A stretch of 64,000 nucleotides of DNA from Bacteroidaceae bacterium (GCA_017469685.1 JAFUFW010000016.1:1-64000); one strand, 5' to 3'; counted from the first letter of the stretch, positions 16,187 to 25,898 are shown. Translations and numbers: made by a program. Notes: generated by a model not told the origin, from the sequence alone.

Positions 16187-18075
16187 TTTATTGGACTGAA
16201 ATGTAAGGCGGCACCGCCAGAGGGCTGGAGTGGCAGTGTTATGGGCTTTCCTGCCTTGACCTTGACGGTCTTGGCAGAGACTTTTGTCTGGGTGCTGAGT
16301 GTGGGGTCGTCATTATAAATCTCTACCTCATACTTGCCCTTGGGTAGGAAATCGGTAGGGATCGTGACGGTGCGGGCTTCGGTGTTTGTCATGGCGCCCA
16401 CGAACCATTCGTCGGCAGCGCGGCGTGCTTGGATGATGTACTCGCCAGGCCTGCCGTCGAGGGCTATGCTCTCATCGAACACGGTGGGGCAGTCGCGCCA
16501 GAACTTCAGCTCGGGCGACTCCCAACCCTTCGGGAAGGGATCGTCGTACCAGAACATGAACTGAATGGGGCTGTAATAGACGGCTGCCATCGCCAGCTGA
16601 TGTGCCTTGGTGTTCTTCACGCGGCTGTTGAAATAACAGAGTGTATAGTCACCAGGTCCGCAAAGGAAACGTGTAAAGGGGAGAAGTGTGTTGTGCGTGG
16701 CGTCGGGCATCTCCTCATTGCCTCGGATACCTTCCTGAGTCATCAGGTTGGGCAATGTTCGACTGACTCCCGTGGGCCGATACTCATCGTGTATGTCTAC
16801 CATCAATCCATAGTCGGCACAACGACGCACGGCCTGATGGAGCCAAGTGGTCCATCGCTGACTGCCAATCTGCACGAAGCCGAACTTGATGCCGCTGATT
16901 CCCCACTGCTTGTAAAGAGGCAGTATCTCGTCGAGTTGATAGTAGAGTGCCCGCTGGTTGACATAGAGCCAGATGCCAATGCCTTTTGAGCGTGCATACT
17001 GGCAAATATCCGGCATGGTGAAGTCGCGGTTGTCGGCAACCTTAGTGGCATCTGAAGAGGCTTTCATCTCAGGACCATACCAACCGGCATCGAGTTCGAC
17101 ATACTCAAAACCAAATTCCGCGGCAAAATCAATGCTTTGCATGATGGTGGCACGATCAAGCCTGCAGCAGCGGAATGCTTTGCCAGGACGGATCCATTGA
17201 ACGTCGTCCAGTGAACACGGATCATTCAGGTTCAGAATGAGGTCTTTGTGATTGATCAAGTCAACAGCCCGCTCGGCAGCCATCACTACACGCCAGGGCG
17301 TATCGTAAGCGGTAATGACATCAGCAGAATCAAACAGCGACACTTGAACCGTATTTTCTGCTGCGAGGGCGAACTTCCCACGAGGATAGTCGACAAGTCC
17401 TGCTTCCAACAAAGCCACCGACAGGCCGTTGGGCAACGAGAGTAGCAACGGGCGCTCACACTCATCATGCCAATCCTTCAGGGGCAGCAACTGGTAGGGG
17501 CCTTGTGCCCAGGTCTCATGCCATCCCATTGTGTGAGGAGCAAAAGGGAAGGTCGTACGCTCATTGGTGATATGAAGGAACAGGCCGTTAGTGGCTTCGG
17601 GAAAATGATATCGCAGGGCAATGCCTTCATCATAGGCACGGACAATGATATCCATCAAATAGTTTTTGCTCTTGTTGTAGCCATCACGCAACTGACCGCC
17701 ATCGCTTCCCTTCACAAAATGAAGTGTCATCTCGTTGTAATGATCGCGAACGGCAGAACGCTCGCCATAGATCGGATGCCATTCGGTATCACATTGTTGA
17801 TGGTCAATCCCTGTCAGGCGAAGACCTTCCGTCCAAACTTCAGAACTGTAAACAGGAATGCCCATGGCCGACTCTACTAAATGATTGTCGATATCAACGC
17901 CTAATTCACCGTTGCTGATAATCGTCTGTGACTTGAAATCAATGGAATATCGAAGTCGTGAATCCACCTGTGAGAAGGAGAACAGATAGCTGCCATCAGG
18001 AGAACTCAGGGACTGGGCCTGTGAAGCGCAGAATGATAATTGTAGCGTGAAGAATAATAGCAGGATCTTTTTCAT
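16183..18075 (-). CDS. GH97 glycoside hydrolase
   Basis: The product is 630 residues with a signal peptide (M-K-K-I-L-L-L-F-F-T-L-Q-L), a GH97 N-terminal beta-sandwich, the catalytic barrel, and a C-terminal beta domain. In the barrel, K-F-G-F (397-400) has Gly399 where retaining alpha-galactosidase members carry the nucleophile Asp. H-D-E-Y-R-P-T-G (Glu431) and N-L-M-T-Q-E-G-I-R-G (Glu448) supply glutamates in the region used by inverting SusB-like members. It is therefore probably an inverting alpha-glycosidase; the sugar is not determined. It is the first gene of a two-gene operon with GH88, driven by the promoter at 18167-18198. The pairing suggests a glycan with both alpha-linked hexose and uronic acid. 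Confidence 0.85.
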   Translation of the reverse strand: MKKILLLFFTLQLSFCASQAQSLSSPDGSYLFSFSQVDSRLRYSIDFKSQTIISNGELGVDIDNHLVESAMGIPVYSSEVWTEGLRLTGIDHQQCDTEWHPIYGERSAVRDHYNEMTLHFVKGSDGGQLRDGYNKSKNYLMDIIVRAYDEGIALRYHFPEATNGLFLHITNERTTFPFAPHTMGWHETWAQGPYQLLPLKDWHDECERPLLLSLPNGLSVALLEAGLVDYPRGKFALAAENTVQVSLFDSADVITAYDTPWRVVMAAERAVDLINHKDLILNLNDPCSLDDVQWIRPGKAFRCCRLDRATIMQSIDFAAEFGFEYVELDAGWYGPEMKASSDATKVADNRDFTMPDICQYARSKGIGIWLYVNQRALYYQLDEILPLYKQWGISGIKFGFVQIGSQRWTTWLHQAVRRCADYGLMVDIHDEYRPTGVSRTLPNLMTQEGIRGNEEMPDATHNTLLPFTRFLCGPGDYTLCYFNSRVKNTKAHQLAMAAVYYSPIQFMFWYDDPFPKGWESPELKFWRDCPTVFDESIALDGRPGEYIIQARRAADEWFVGAMTNTEARTVTIPTDFLPKGKYEVEIYNDDPTLSTQTKVSAKTVKVKAGKPITLPLQPSGGAALHFSPIK

Positions 18076-18166
18076 TGCTCTATGATGGTTCTTTTATCGG
18101 ACATAACTTTACAATGCTCTGGAGAAGGCACTATGGTGTAGCTGTAGGCGTAGAGATGTCCGCCCG

Positions 18167-18198
18167 CAAAGGTAATGACTTTGGTGCAGTCGGGCAAA
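18167..18198 (-). promoter_or_regulatory. Promoter of the GH97-GH88 operon
   Basis: On the minus strand -7 TACCTTTG (18167-18174) and -33 TTTG (18195-18198), 20 nt apart; leader about 90 nt. It is divergent from the DUF3467 promoter about 30 bp away. Confidence 0.75.
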
Positions 18199-18226
18199 AG
18201 AAAGCGAAAGTTTTTCGCTGTTTTCC

Positions 18227-18257
18227 TTTGACTGCTTGGCGGAATGTGCTACCTTTG
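18227..18257 (+). promoter_or_regulatory. Promoter of the DUF3467 gene
   Basis: -33 TTTG (18227-18230), 19-nt spacer, -7 TACCTTTG (18250-18257). Consensus in both elements; leader about 95 nt. Confidence 0.75.
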
Positions 18258-18353
18258 CAGACGAATCCTTTTTTCGGAGCTTCCTTCAATCATGAGATCA
18301 TAATCATTTTCTCGATATCCTATTCATCGAATTAAATTTTCAATATATTAATT

Positions 18354-18671
18354 ATGGCTAACAACAACGAACAACAGAAGCAGGGGCAGGTTCAGGTGAA
18401 CATGACTCCTGAGGTGGAGAAAGGCGTCTACTCGAACCTTACCATCATGGGCTTCACACCCACAGAGTTTATCATGGATTTCGTGTTCCATCACCCCGGA
18501 ATGCCGCGAGCAAACGTGCAGAGCCGCGTCGTAATGTCGCCTGTTCAGGCAAAGCGGCTGATGCGTCTGCTGGAACAGAATATAATGAACTACGAGAAGA
18601 ACAATGGCGTCATCGCGCTTCCGGAGGACAACCAGCCGAAGGGGCCCATTTCGCCGTTTAAGATCAACTGA
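18354..18671 (+). CDS. DUF3467 family protein
   Basis: The product is 105 residues, with no signal peptide and so cytoplasmic. After a polar N-terminus (M-A-N-N-N-E-Q-Q-K-Q-G-Q) comes V-N-M-T-P-E-V-E-K-G-V-Y-S-N-L, then F-I-M-D-F-V-F-H-H-P-G-M-P-R-A-N-V-Q-S-R-V-V-M-S-P-V-Q-A-K-R-L, the DUF3467 pattern (small proteins that replace bound peptide-like sequence 'lfs..aD.v.' in many phyla). Function is not established. It is transcribed alone from a consensus promoter and is followed by 400 nt without a clear gene, then the ribosomal cluster. Confidence 0.8.
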   Translation: MANNNEQQKQGQVQVNMTPEVEKGVYSNLTIMGFTPTEFIMDFVFHHPGMPRANVQSRVVMSPVQAKRLMRLLEQNIMNYEKNNGVIALPEDNQPKGPISPFKIN

Positions 18672-18702
18672 TGGGTGACAGGGCAATGCCCGTTTGAAGG
18701 TT

Positions 18703-18740
18703 CGCGCGCGCGTACATTATTAATAATATGTGTGCGTGCG
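18703..18740. repeat. CGCGCG-TACATTATTAATA palindromic repeat, copy A
   Basis: A 38-bp GC-rich/AT-rich/GC-rich palindrome-like element with ATTATTAATAAT at its centre. Related copies lie at 37440-37477 and 59723-59752, and a similar stretch lies inside radC at 57601-57632. Confidence 0.6.
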
Positions 18741-18785
18741 ATGTGCCGGAGCTGATGCTTGCAGGTTATTCCTTGAGGAGTCCAG

Positions 18786-18842
18786 ATGAAAGCAGATGAA
18801 CTTATAGTTTCGCTCGAAGGCCTGTTGACTCCAGAGCGCTAA
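18786..18842 (+). other. Possible 18-residue small ORF upstream of rpsL
   Basis: ATG at 18786 with GAGGAG 6 nt upstream, 18 codons (M-K-A-D-E-L-I-V-S-L-E-G-L-L-T-P-E-R), stop TAA. The unusual strong Shine-Dalgarno is the only support; it may be chance. No promoter was found immediately upstream. Confidence 0.2.
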
Positions 18843-18910
18843 AACCAGTGTCTTGCAGTTCAAAAGCGGGCGGAAAAGGTAGGTCTAAAAGTTAAACTTT
18901 CTTAAATATG

Positions 18911-18929
18911 AAGCCTTTTCGGGCTTTTT
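18911..18929 (+). terminator. Small terminator upstream of rpsL
   Basis: AAGCC pairs with GGCTT around a short loop and five T follow. It would stop read-through from the left before the rpsL promoter. Confidence 0.6.
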
Positions 18930-18930
18930 G

Positions 18931-18965
18931 ATACCCTTGGGGCGTTTTTTTGGCCCTGAGGGTAT
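18931..18965 (+). terminator. Second hairpin abutting the rpsL promoter
   Basis: ATACCCT (18931-18937) pairs with AGGGTAT (18959-18965), with an inner GGGC/GCCC stem and seven T in the loop. Its right arm touches the -33 element of the rpsL promoter. It may act as a terminator/insulator. Confidence 0.45.
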
Positions 18966-18994
18966 TGTTGTTTGAGGGATTTTGTCTACCTTTG
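18964..18994 (+). promoter_or_regulatory. Promoter of the rpsL-led ribosomal cluster
   Basis: ATTG at 18964-18967, 19-nt spacer, TACCTTTG at 18987-18994; leader about 80 nt to rpsL, A/T-rich before the start codon. Confidence 0.65.
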
Positions 18995-19078
18995 CAGCCC
19001 GAATGGGCATAATGTGCCCGTTTGAGTTGTGCTCTGACAATTAATATACAATATATAAATAATTAAAAATTAAACAAA

Positions 19079-19459
19079 ATGCCTACAATTCAACAACTCG
19101 TGCGGAAAGGCCGCAAGGTGCTTGTGGACAAGAGCAAGAGCCCTGCGCTGGACAACTGCCCCCAGCGCCGTGGCGTGTGTGTGCGCGTCTACACTACGAC
19201 ACCTAAGAAGCCTAACTCCGCCATGCGTAAGGTTGCGCGTGTGCGCCTTACCAACACAAAGGAAGTCAACAGCTACATCCCCGGAGAGGGTCATAACCTG
19301 CAGGAGCACTCAATCGTGCTTGTCCGTGGTGGTCGCGTCAAGGATCTCCCAGGTGTACGCTACCACATCGTTCGCGGCACTCTCGATACCGCAGGCGTAG
19401 CCAACCGTACGCAGCGCCGCTCGAAGTATGGAGCTAAGCGTCCGAAGCAGAAGAAGTAA
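19079..19459 (+). CDS. rpsL: 30S ribosomal protein S12
   Basis: The product is 126 residues, full length for S12, beginning [12 protein letters not shown]. It is part of the decoding centre of the 30S subunit. The T-P-K-K-P-N-S-A loop has Lys43 and the later [10 protein letters not shown] loop has its Lys, so the usual streptomycin-resistance positions are wild type. It is the first gene of the cluster, behind the promoter at 18964-18994. The upstream leader is A/T-rich without a Shine-Dalgarno. A 168-nt gap follows before rpsG. Confidence 0.98.
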   Translation: MPTIQQLVRKGRKVLVDKSKSPALDNCPQRRGVCVRVYTTTPKKPNSAMRKVARVRLTNTKEVNSYIPGEGHNLQEHSIVLVRGGRVKDLPGVRYHIVRGTLDTAGVANRTQRRSKYGAKRPKQKK

Positions 19460-19627
19460 AAAGTAAAACGCCGGAAGGTCCGGTTGCTCCGGAGATTCTG
19501 GAATACAATCAAAACCAGTTTTGTGTTGTATAAACGCGGTTGAGTAAATGCGCAGAGTCCTCGTGACGAGGCAGAGCGTGTTGAAGAACAAACGAATACA
19601 GCCAAACAACAAAAATCACACAAAACA

Positions 19628-20104
19628 ATGCGTAAAGCAAAACCAAAGAAAAGACAAGTCCTTCCCGATCCCGTGTATGGCGACGTGAAGGTGTCGAAGT
19701 TCGTCAACCATCTGATGTATGACGGCAAGAAGAGCATCTCGTATCGTATCTTCTATGATGCTCTCGAAATCGTAAAGAACAAGATGCAGAACGAGGAGAA
19801 GAGTTCTCTCGAAATCTGGAAGGAAGCCCTCGCAAAGGTCACCCCGCAGGTGGAGGTGAAGAGCCGTCGTATTGGCGGTGCCACTTTCCAGGTGCCTACT
19901 GAGATCCGTCCCAGCCGTAAGGAGAGCGTCTCCATGAAGAACCTCATCCAGTATGCCCGTAAGCGCGGTGGTAAGACCATGGCCGACAAGCTCGCCGCTG
20001 AGATCATGGACGCCTACAACGAGCAGGGTGGCGCATTCAAGCGTAAGGAAGACATGCACCGCATGGCTGAGGCTAACCGTGCATTCGCACACTTCCGTTT
20101 CTAA
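19628..20104 (+). CDS. rpsG: 30S ribosomal protein S7
   Basis: The product is 158 residues, the normal length, beginning M-R-K-A-K-P-K-K-R and containing [12 protein letters not shown] and the [14 protein letters not shown] segment. It is the primary binder of the 3' domain of 16S rRNA and, in other bacteria, the translational regulator of the str operon. It lies between rpsL and fusA; the 34-nt gap to fusA is usual. The initiator is preceded by CAAAACA rather than a Shine-Dalgarno. Confidence 0.98.
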   Translation: MRKAKPKKRQVLPDPVYGDVKVSKFVNHLMYDGKKSISYRIFYDALEIVKNKMQNEEKSSLEIWKEALAKVTPQVEVKSRRIGGATFQVPTEIRPSRKESVSMKNLIQYARKRGGKTMADKLAAEIMDAYNEQGGAFKRKEDMHRMAEANRAFAHFRF

Positions 20105-20138
20105 GAAGAAGATTTAATTTCAAGGTAACAATCTAAGA

Positions 20139-22256
20139 ATGGCAAAAAAAGATTTGCATCTGACCCGCAATATCGGCATCATGGCTCACATCGATGCCGG
20201 TAAGACAACTACGTCTGAACGTATACTCTTCTACACGGGTCTGACACATAAGATCGGTGAGGTACACGACGGTGCCGCCACTATGGACTGGATGGCTCAG
20301 GAGCAGGAGCGCGGCATCACTATCACCTCCGCTGCCACAACAACGTTCTGGAACTGGAACGACCATAAGTACAAAATAAACCTGATTGACACTCCGGGAC
20401 ACGTGGACTTCACTGCCGAGGTGGAGCGTTCGCTGCGAGTGCTCGATGGTGCTGTGGCTGCTTACTGCGCTGTTGGCGGCGTAGAACCCCAGTCGGAGAC
20501 TGTCTGGCGTCAGGCTGACAAGTACAACGTGCCCCGCATAGGCTATGTCAATAAGATGGACCGCAGCGGAGCCGACTTCTTTGAGGTCGTGCGTCAGATG
20601 AAGGATGTGCTGGGCGCCAAGGCTGTGCCCGTTGTCATCCCCATCGGCGCGGAAGAGAACTTCAAGGGCGTTGTCGACCTCATCAAAATGAAAGCTATCC
20701 TCTGGCACGACGAAACAATGGGTGCCGAGTACAGCGTTGAAGAGATTCCTGCCAACCTCGTCAGCGAGGCTCAGGAGTGGCGCGACAAAATGCTCGAGGC
20801 TGTGGCTGAGTATGATGAGGCTCTCATGGAGAAGTTCTTCGACGACCCCGCCAGCATTACAGAAGAAGAGATTCTCGCTGCCCTGCGCGCCGCTACAGTC
20901 AGCATGGAAATTACCCCAATGCTCTGCGGCTCATCGTTCAAGAATAAGGGCGTGCAGACCCTTCTCGATTACGTCTGCGCTTTCCTGCCCAGCCCGCTGG
21001 ACACGCCCAACGTCGTAGGTACAAACCCCGACAGCGGCGAAGAGGAGGACAGACGTCCCGACGAGGACGAGAAGACCAGCGCTCTGGCCTTCAAGATCGC
21101 CACTGACCCGTATGTCGGTCGTCTGACCTTCATCCGCGTCTACTCTGGTAAGGTGGAGGCTGGCAGCTATATCTACAACACCCGCTCCGGTAAGAAAGAG
21201 CGCGTAAGCCGTCTCTTCCAGATGCACAGCAACCATCAGAATCCCGTCGAGGTCATCGGCGCTGGCGATATCGGTGCAGGCGTTGGCTTCAAGGATATCC
21301 GCACGGGCGACACACTCTGCGACGAAGATGCACCCATCGTGCTCGAGTCGATGGAGTTCCCCGATCCCGTTATCGGTATCGCCGTGGAGCCCAAGACGCA
21401 GAAGGATCTCGACAAGCTCTCGAACGGCCTGGCCAAGCTGGCTGAGGAGGATCCTACGTTCACCGTCCGCACCGACGAGCAGAGCGGCCAGACGATCATC
21501 AGCGGTATGGGCGAGCTCCATCTCGACATCATCATAGACCGTCTGAAGCGCGAGTTCTAGGTTGAGTGCAACCAGGGTAAACCTCAGGTCAACTACAAGG
21601 AGGCCATCACCAAGACTGTCAACCTCCGCGAGGTTTACAAAAAGCAGTCAGGTGGTCGCGGTAAGTTTGCTGACATTATCGTCAACGTAGGCCCTGTCGA
21701 TGCCGACTTCGAGGGTACCGGACTTCAGTTCGTTAACCTCGTCACCGGTGGTAATATCCCCAAGGAGTTCATCCCCTCGGTGCAGAAGGGCTTCGAGAGC
21801 GCCATGAAGAACGGCGTGCTCGGCGGCTTCCCGATGGACAGCTTGAAGGTAGAACTCCTCGACGGCTCATTCCACCCCGTAGACTCCGACCAACTCTCGT
21901 TCGAGATTGCAGCCATTCAGGCATACCGCAACGCTTGCGCTCAGGCCAAGCCCGTGCTGATGGAGCCCATCATGAAGCTCGAGGTGGTAACGCCCGAGGA
22001 GAATATGGGTGACGTCATTGGCGACCTCAATAAGCGCCGCGGACAGGTAGAGGGCATGGATACCAGCCGCAGCGGTGCCCGCATCGTGAAGGCCATGGTG
22101 CCCCTGGGCGAGATGTTCGGCTACGTGACAGCACTGCGTACTATCACTTCAGGTCGCGCAACCTCCAGCATGACCTATGATCATCATGCCCCCGTATCCT
22201 CCAGCATCGCCAAGGCTGTACTCGAAGAGTGCCGTGGACGTGTTGACCTGGTCTAA
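20139..22256 (+). CDS. fusA: Elongation factor G, interrupted by an in-frame TAG at codon 474
   Basis: The full frame (20139-22256) codes for 705 residues, the normal EF-G length, except for a single TAG at 21558-21560. Upstream: the G1 loop A-H-I-D-A-G-K-T-T, the R-G-I-T-I-T-S-A-A effector segment, D-T-P-G-H-V-D-F and N-K-M-D. Downstream: [16 protein letters not shown] through domains IV and V to the end. The affected residue is Lys or Asn in other EF-Gs (R-E-F-K-V-E...), so AAG to TAG is a one-base change. If TAG is read as stop, the 473-residue product ends late in domain III and lacks the tRNA-mimicking domain IV, so it could not translocate. No frame damage is seen after the TAG. Sequencing error, recent mutation, or suppression are the options. 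Confidence 0.9.
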
Positions 22257-22303
22257 ACGGAAACGTGATAACGAAATGCCGTTACAACGATAATAGTAAG
22301 GCC

Positions 22304-22339
22304 GGCGACTGCCGAGCAAATGACTCTTTGGCAGTCGCC
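22304..22339 (+). terminator. Strong hairpin between fusA and rpsJ
   Basis: Perfect 10-bp stem GGCGACTGCC (22304-22313) with GGCAGTCGCC (22330-22339), loop 16 nt. No T-run follows, so it may be an RNA processing or attenuation structure rather than a full terminator. A direct repeat of AAATCGTAAAT follows before rpsJ. Confidence 0.55.
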
Positions 22340-22397
22340 AGCCACACTAATATAAACAAATAGTAAATCGTAAATTGTTAAATCGTAAATTAACAAC

Positions 22398-22703
22398 ATG
22401 AGTCAGAAAATCAGAATCAAACTGAAGTCCTACGACCACAACCTCGTAGACAAGTCAGCCGAGAAAATCGTGAAGACTGTCAAGGCTACCGGCGCAATCG
22501 TGAGCGGCCCGATACCCCTCCCCACCCACAAGCGCATCTTCACCGTCAATCGTTCAACCTTCGTCAACAAGAAGGCACGCGAGCAGTTCCAGCTCTGCAA
22601 CTACAAGCGCCTCATCGACATTTACTCGAGCACCGCTCAGACCGTCGATGCACTGATGAAGCTCGAACTACCCAGCGGCGTAGAGGTTGAGATCAAGGTA
22701 TAG
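22398..22703 (+). CDS. rpsJ: 30S ribosomal protein S10
   Basis: The product is 101 residues, normal for S10, with [14 protein letters not shown] and [10 protein letters not shown]. It is part of the 30S head and of the antitermination complex with NusB. It leads the S10 segment and is separated from fusA by 141 nt with a strong hairpin. The stop codon is TAG, which shows that TAG is a normal stop in this genome. Confidence 0.98.
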   Translation: MSQKIRIKLKSYDHNLVDKSAEKIVKTVKATGAIVSGPIPLPTHKRIFTVNRSTFVNKKAREQFQLCNYKRLIDIYSSTAQTVDALMKLELPSGVEVEIKV

Positions 22704-22759
22704 TGAAAAAGTCTAGAACATCTAGAAATATAAACAAATTTTTTAATTTAATTACTGAA

Positions 22760-23374
22760 ATGCCAGGATTATTAGGAAAGAAAATCGGAATGACTTCCAT
22801 TTTCAGTGCCGACGGTAATAATGTACCGTGCACTGTTATCGAATTAGGTCCTTGCGTAGTTACCCAAATCAAGAGCGTTGAGAAGGACGGCTATGCAGCC
22901 GTACAGCTCGGTTTCGAGGAGGCTAAGGAGAAGAATACCACCAAGCCTTTGCTCGGACACTTCGCTAAGAGCGGTACAACACCCAAGCGCCACTTGGCCG
23001 AGTTCACAGGTTTTGAAGAAGTGAATTTGGGAGACACCATCACGGTGGATCTCTTCGCTGACACTGCTTTTGTCGACGTGATTGCCACGAGCAAAGGTAA
23101 GGGCTTCCAGGGCGTCGTGAAACGCCATGGCTTCGGTGGCGTAGGCCAGAGCACCCACGGTCAGGACGACCGTCTGCGTAAACCAGGTTCCATCGGAGCA
23201 TGCTCCTACCCCGCAAAGGTCTTCAAGGGCCTGCGCATGGGCGGTCAGATGGGTAATGTACGCGTTACTACGCACAACCTGCAAGTGTTAAAGGTGATTC
23301 CCGAGCATAACCTGCTCCTCATCAAGGGCAGCATACCGGGTTTCAAAGGTTCAATCGTAAGCGTTATTAAGTAA
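22760..23374 (+). CDS. rplC: 50S ribosomal protein L3
   Basis: The product is 204 residues from the ATG at 22760 ([12 protein letters not shown]). A longer reading from 22703 adds 19 unrelated residues and was rejected because L3 proteins begin at this point. The long loop [20 protein letters not shown] reaches towards the peptidyl-transferase centre. One nucleotide separates it from rplD. Confidence 0.97.
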   Translation: MPGLLGKKIGMTSIFSADGNNVPCTVIELGPCVVTQIKSVEKDGYAAVQLGFEEAKEKNTTKPLLGHFAKSGTTPKRHLAEFTGFEEVNLGDTITVDLFADTAFVDVIATSKGKGFQGVVKRHGFGGVGQSTHGQDDRLRKPGSIGACSYPAKVFKGLRMGGQMGNVRVTTHNLQVLKVIPEHNLLLIKGSIPGFKGSIVSVIK

Positions 23375-23375
23375 G

Positions 23376-24005
23376 ATGGAAGTCAGTGTATTGAATATCA
23401 AAGGTCAGGACACCGGTCGCAAGGTAGTCCTCGACGATGCCATCTATGGTATCGAACCCAATGACCATGCAGTCTATCTCGATGTCCGCCTTCTCCAAGC
23501 TAACCAGCGCCAGGGTACAGCCAAGGCAAAGGAGCGCTCCGAGGTGAGCGGTTCAACCCGCAAGCTCGGTCGCCAGAAAGGCGGCGGCGGTGCTCGCCGT
23601 GGTGACATCAATTCACCCGTCCTCATTGGCGGTGGCCGCGTATTCGGTCCTAAGCCCCGCGACTATGGCTTCAAGCTCAACAAGAAAGTGCGTCGACTCG
23701 CCCGCAAGAGCGCTCTGACCTACAAGGCTCAGGAGAACGCTATCGTGGTGGTGGAAGACTTTACTTTTGATGCACCCAAGACAAAAAGCTTCATCGAAGT
23801 CATAAATAATCTTAAAGTTGACGGCAAAAAGGCGCTTTTCGTTTTGCCAGGTACAGACAAAGCAGTATATTTGTCAGCTCGCAATATCGAGCGCGTCAAA
23901 GTGATGACTGCTTCTGCGCTGAACACCTACCGGGTGCTCGACGCAGATGTTCTTGTGCTCACTGAAAGCGCTGTCGGCGTTGTCGGAGAAAACCTTAACA
24001 AGTAA
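23376..24005 (+). CDS. rplD: 50S ribosomal protein L4
   Basis: The product is 209 residues, the usual length, beginning [11 protein letters not shown]. The tunnel loop is seen as [21 protein letters not shown] with Lys and Arg unchanged. In E. coli, L4 also represses its own operon; no leader of that kind was identified here. It starts 2 nt after rplC ends and 12 nt before rplW. Confidence 0.97.
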   Translation: MEVSVLNIKGQDTGRKVVLDDAIYGIEPNDHAVYLDVRLLQANQRQGTAKAKERSEVSGSTRKLGRQKGGGGARRGDINSPVLIGGGRVFGPKPRDYGFKLNKKVRRLARKSALTYKAQENAIVVVEDFTFDAPKTKSFIEVINNLKVDGKKALFVLPGTDKAVYLSARNIERVKVMTASALNTYRVLDADVLVLTESAVGVVGENLNK

Positions 24006-24017
24006 AGAGCAACAACA

Positions 24018-24308
24018 ATGGGATACATAGTAAAACCTCTGGTCACTGAGAAGATGACCAATATCACAGAGAAGCAGAACAAGTTCGGCTTCATCGTGCG
24101 CCCTGAGGCTAACAAGCTCGAGATTAAGAAGGAAATTGAAGAGCTCTACAACGTCACCGTTACCGGCATCAGCACAGCTAAATATGCTGGCAAGAACAAG
24201 AGCCGCTACACAAAGTCTGGCCTCATCAAGGGCCGCACGAACGCATTCAAGAAGGCCATCGTCACCCTCAAGGAAGGCGAGACCATCGATTTCTACGCTA
24301 ATATTTAA
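24018..24308 (+). CDS. rplW: 50S ribosomal protein L23
   Basis: The product is 96 residues, beginning [14 protein letters not shown], with the [14 protein letters not shown] core of L23. It lines the exit-tunnel rim, where SRP and trigger factor dock. It lies between rplD (12 nt) and rplB (8 nt). Confidence 0.97.
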   Translation: MGYIVKPLVTEKMTNITEKQNKFGFIVRPEANKLEIKKEIEELYNVTVTGISTAKYAGKNKSRYTKSGLIKGRTNAFKKAIVTLKEGETIDFYANI

Positions 24309-24316
24309 TAAGAAAG

Positions 24317-25144
24317 ATGGCAGTACGTAAATTAAAGCCCACAACACCGGGCCAAAGACACAAAATTATAGGTACATTCGAAGAGATTACTGCATCTGTA
24401 CCTGAGAAGTCTCTCACCTATGGTAAGCGCTCTTCTGGCGGCCGTAATAACTACGGTAAGATGACCGTCCGCTACATCGGCGGTGGCCACAAGCGCAAGT
24501 ATCGCTTCATCGATTTCAAGAGAGATAAAGATGGTGTTCCCGCAGTCGTGAAGACTATCGAGTACGATCCGAACCGCTCGGCTCGCATCGCCCTCCTCTT
24601 CTATGCTGACGGTGAGAAACGTTATATTATTGCTCCCAACGGCCTGCAGGTTGGCATGACGCTGATGTCGGGCGCTGAGGCAGCCCCCGAAGTAGGCAAT
24701 GCCCTCCCTATGCAGAACATCCCCGTTGGTACGGTGATTCACAACATTGAGCTCCGTCCTGGCCAGGGCGCTCTGCTCGTTCGCTCTGCTGGTAACTTTG
24801 CACAACTCACCTCGCGTGAAGGCCGCTACTGCGTCATCAAGCTCCCCTCGGGCGAGACACGTAAGATCCTCAGCGCCTGCAAAGCCACAGTCGGCAGCGT
24901 AGGTAACAGCGACCACGCACTCGAGAGCTCCGGTAAGGCCGGACGTAGCCGCTGGCTCGGCCGTCGCCCCCACAACCGTGGTGTCGTCATGAACCCGCAC
25001 GATCACCCGATGGGCGGTGGTGAAGGTCGCCAGAGCGGTGGACACCCGCGTTCACGTAAGGGCCTCTATGCTAAGGGCCTCAAGACTCGTGCTCCTAAGA
25101 AGCAGTCGAACAAGTACATCATTGAAAGAGCCAATAAAAAGTAA
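24317..25144 (+). CDS. rplB: 50S ribosomal protein L2
   Basis: The product is 275 residues, normal length, with [11 protein letters not shown], the conserved D-F-K-R core and the C-terminal [13 protein letters not shown] containing the peptidyl-transferase-region His. It is needed for subunit joining. It starts 8 nt after rplW and is followed by rpsS after 25 nt. Confidence 0.98.
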   Translation: MAVRKLKPTTPGQRHKIIGTFEEITASVPEKSLTYGKRSSGGRNNYGKMTVRYIGGGHKRKYRFIDFKRDKDGVPAVVKTIEYDPNRSARIALLFYADGEKRYIIAPNGLQVGMTLMSGAEAAPEVGNALPMQNIPVGTVIHNIELRPGQGALLVRSAGNFAQLTSREGRYCVIKLPSGETRKILSACKATVGSVGNSDHALESSGKAGRSRWLGRRPHNRGVVMNPHDHPMGGGEGRQSGGHPRSRKGLYAKGLKTRAPKKQSNKYIIERANKK

Positions 25145-25169
25145 TCACAGTTAAACTCAAAGAAACATT

Positions 25170-25439
25170 ATGAGTCGTTCACTTAAGAAAGGTCCATACA
25201 TCGCAGTAAGCCTCGAAAAGAAGGTTCTCGCCATGAACGAGAGCGGCAAGAAGAACGTCGTGAAGACTTGGGCTCGTGCTTCAATGATCAGCCCTGACTT
25301 CGTAGGCCACACTATTGCCGTACACAACGGCAACAAGTTCATTCCTGTGTACGTAACTGAAAACATGGTAGGCCACAAGCTCGGCGAGTTCGCTCCCACG
25401 CGCAAGTTCGGCGGCCATGCAGGTCAGAAGAAAAAGTAA
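25170..25439 (+). CDS. rpsS: 30S ribosomal protein S19
   Basis: The product is 89 residues, beginning [10 protein letters not shown] and containing the conserved [23 protein letters not shown] segment. It is in the 30S head and forms a bridge to the 50S. A 52-nt A/T-rich gap precedes rplV. Confidence 0.98.
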   Translation: MSRSLKKGPYIAVSLEKKVLAMNESGKKNVVKTWARASMISPDFVGHTIAVHNGNKFIPVYVTENMVGHKLGEFAPTRKFGGHAGQKKK

Positions 25440-25491
25440 GCAGGACGCTGCACATTCAAGATTCATTATTTGAATAAATAGTAATAATATA

Positions 25492-25890
25492 ATGGGAAAA
25501 AGAAAAAGACTGGCAGCCGAAGCACGAAAGGCTGCACTGAAAACCCAGTACTTTGCAAAGGCTAAGAGCGTACCGTCCTCTCCTCGGAAGATGCGTTACG
25601 TGGTGGATTTGATCCGCGGCATGGAGGTCAATCGCGCTCTGGCTACCCTGCACTTCAACAAGAAGGCTGCTGCCGCAGACGTGGAGAAACTCCTGCGCTC
25701 GGCTATCGCCAACTGGGAACAGAAGAATGATCGCAAGGCCGAGGATGGCGAGCTGATCGTATCGAGAGTATTCGTCGACGAAGGTGCTACACTTAAGCGT
25801 ATGCGCCCTGCACCCCAGGGCCGTGGATATCGCATCCGCAAGCGCAGCAACCACGTCACCTTGTTCGTTGACACTAAAACTAATGACTAA
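25492..25890 (+). CDS. rplV: 50S ribosomal protein L22
   Basis: The product is 132 residues. A Lys/Arg-rich N-terminus ([13 protein letters not shown]) longer than in E. coli precedes the L22 core [14 protein letters not shown]. The tunnel beta-hairpin is [14 protein letters not shown]. It ends 8 nt before rpsC. Confidence 0.97.
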   Translation: MGKRKRLAAEARKAALKTQYFAKAKSVPSSPRKMRYVVDLIRGMEVNRALATLHFNKKAAAADVEKLLRSAIANWEQKNDRKAEDGELIVSRVFVDEGATLKRMRPAPQGRGYRIRKRSNHVTLFVDTKTND

Positions 25891-25898
25891 GTAAAAGT

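Larger units (their letters stand above)
18672..19078 (+). other. Long gap before the ribosomal cluster
   Basis: This 407-nt gap holds a GGGC...GCCC hairpin just after the DUF3467 stop, a palindromic repeat (18703-18740), a possible 18-codon ORF (18786-18842), a terminator (18911-18929), a second hairpin (18931-18965) and the rpsL promoter (18964-18994). No longer gene is visible. Confidence 0.6.

Noticed and set aside
20139-22256. Genome-wide recoding of TAG as a sense codon
   Set aside because: At least eight other genes here end in TAG at the expected length, so TAG is a stop in general.
22703-22759. Upstream extension of rplC
   Set aside because: Adds 19 residues unlike any L3; the ATG at 22760 opens on the conserved L3 N-terminus.
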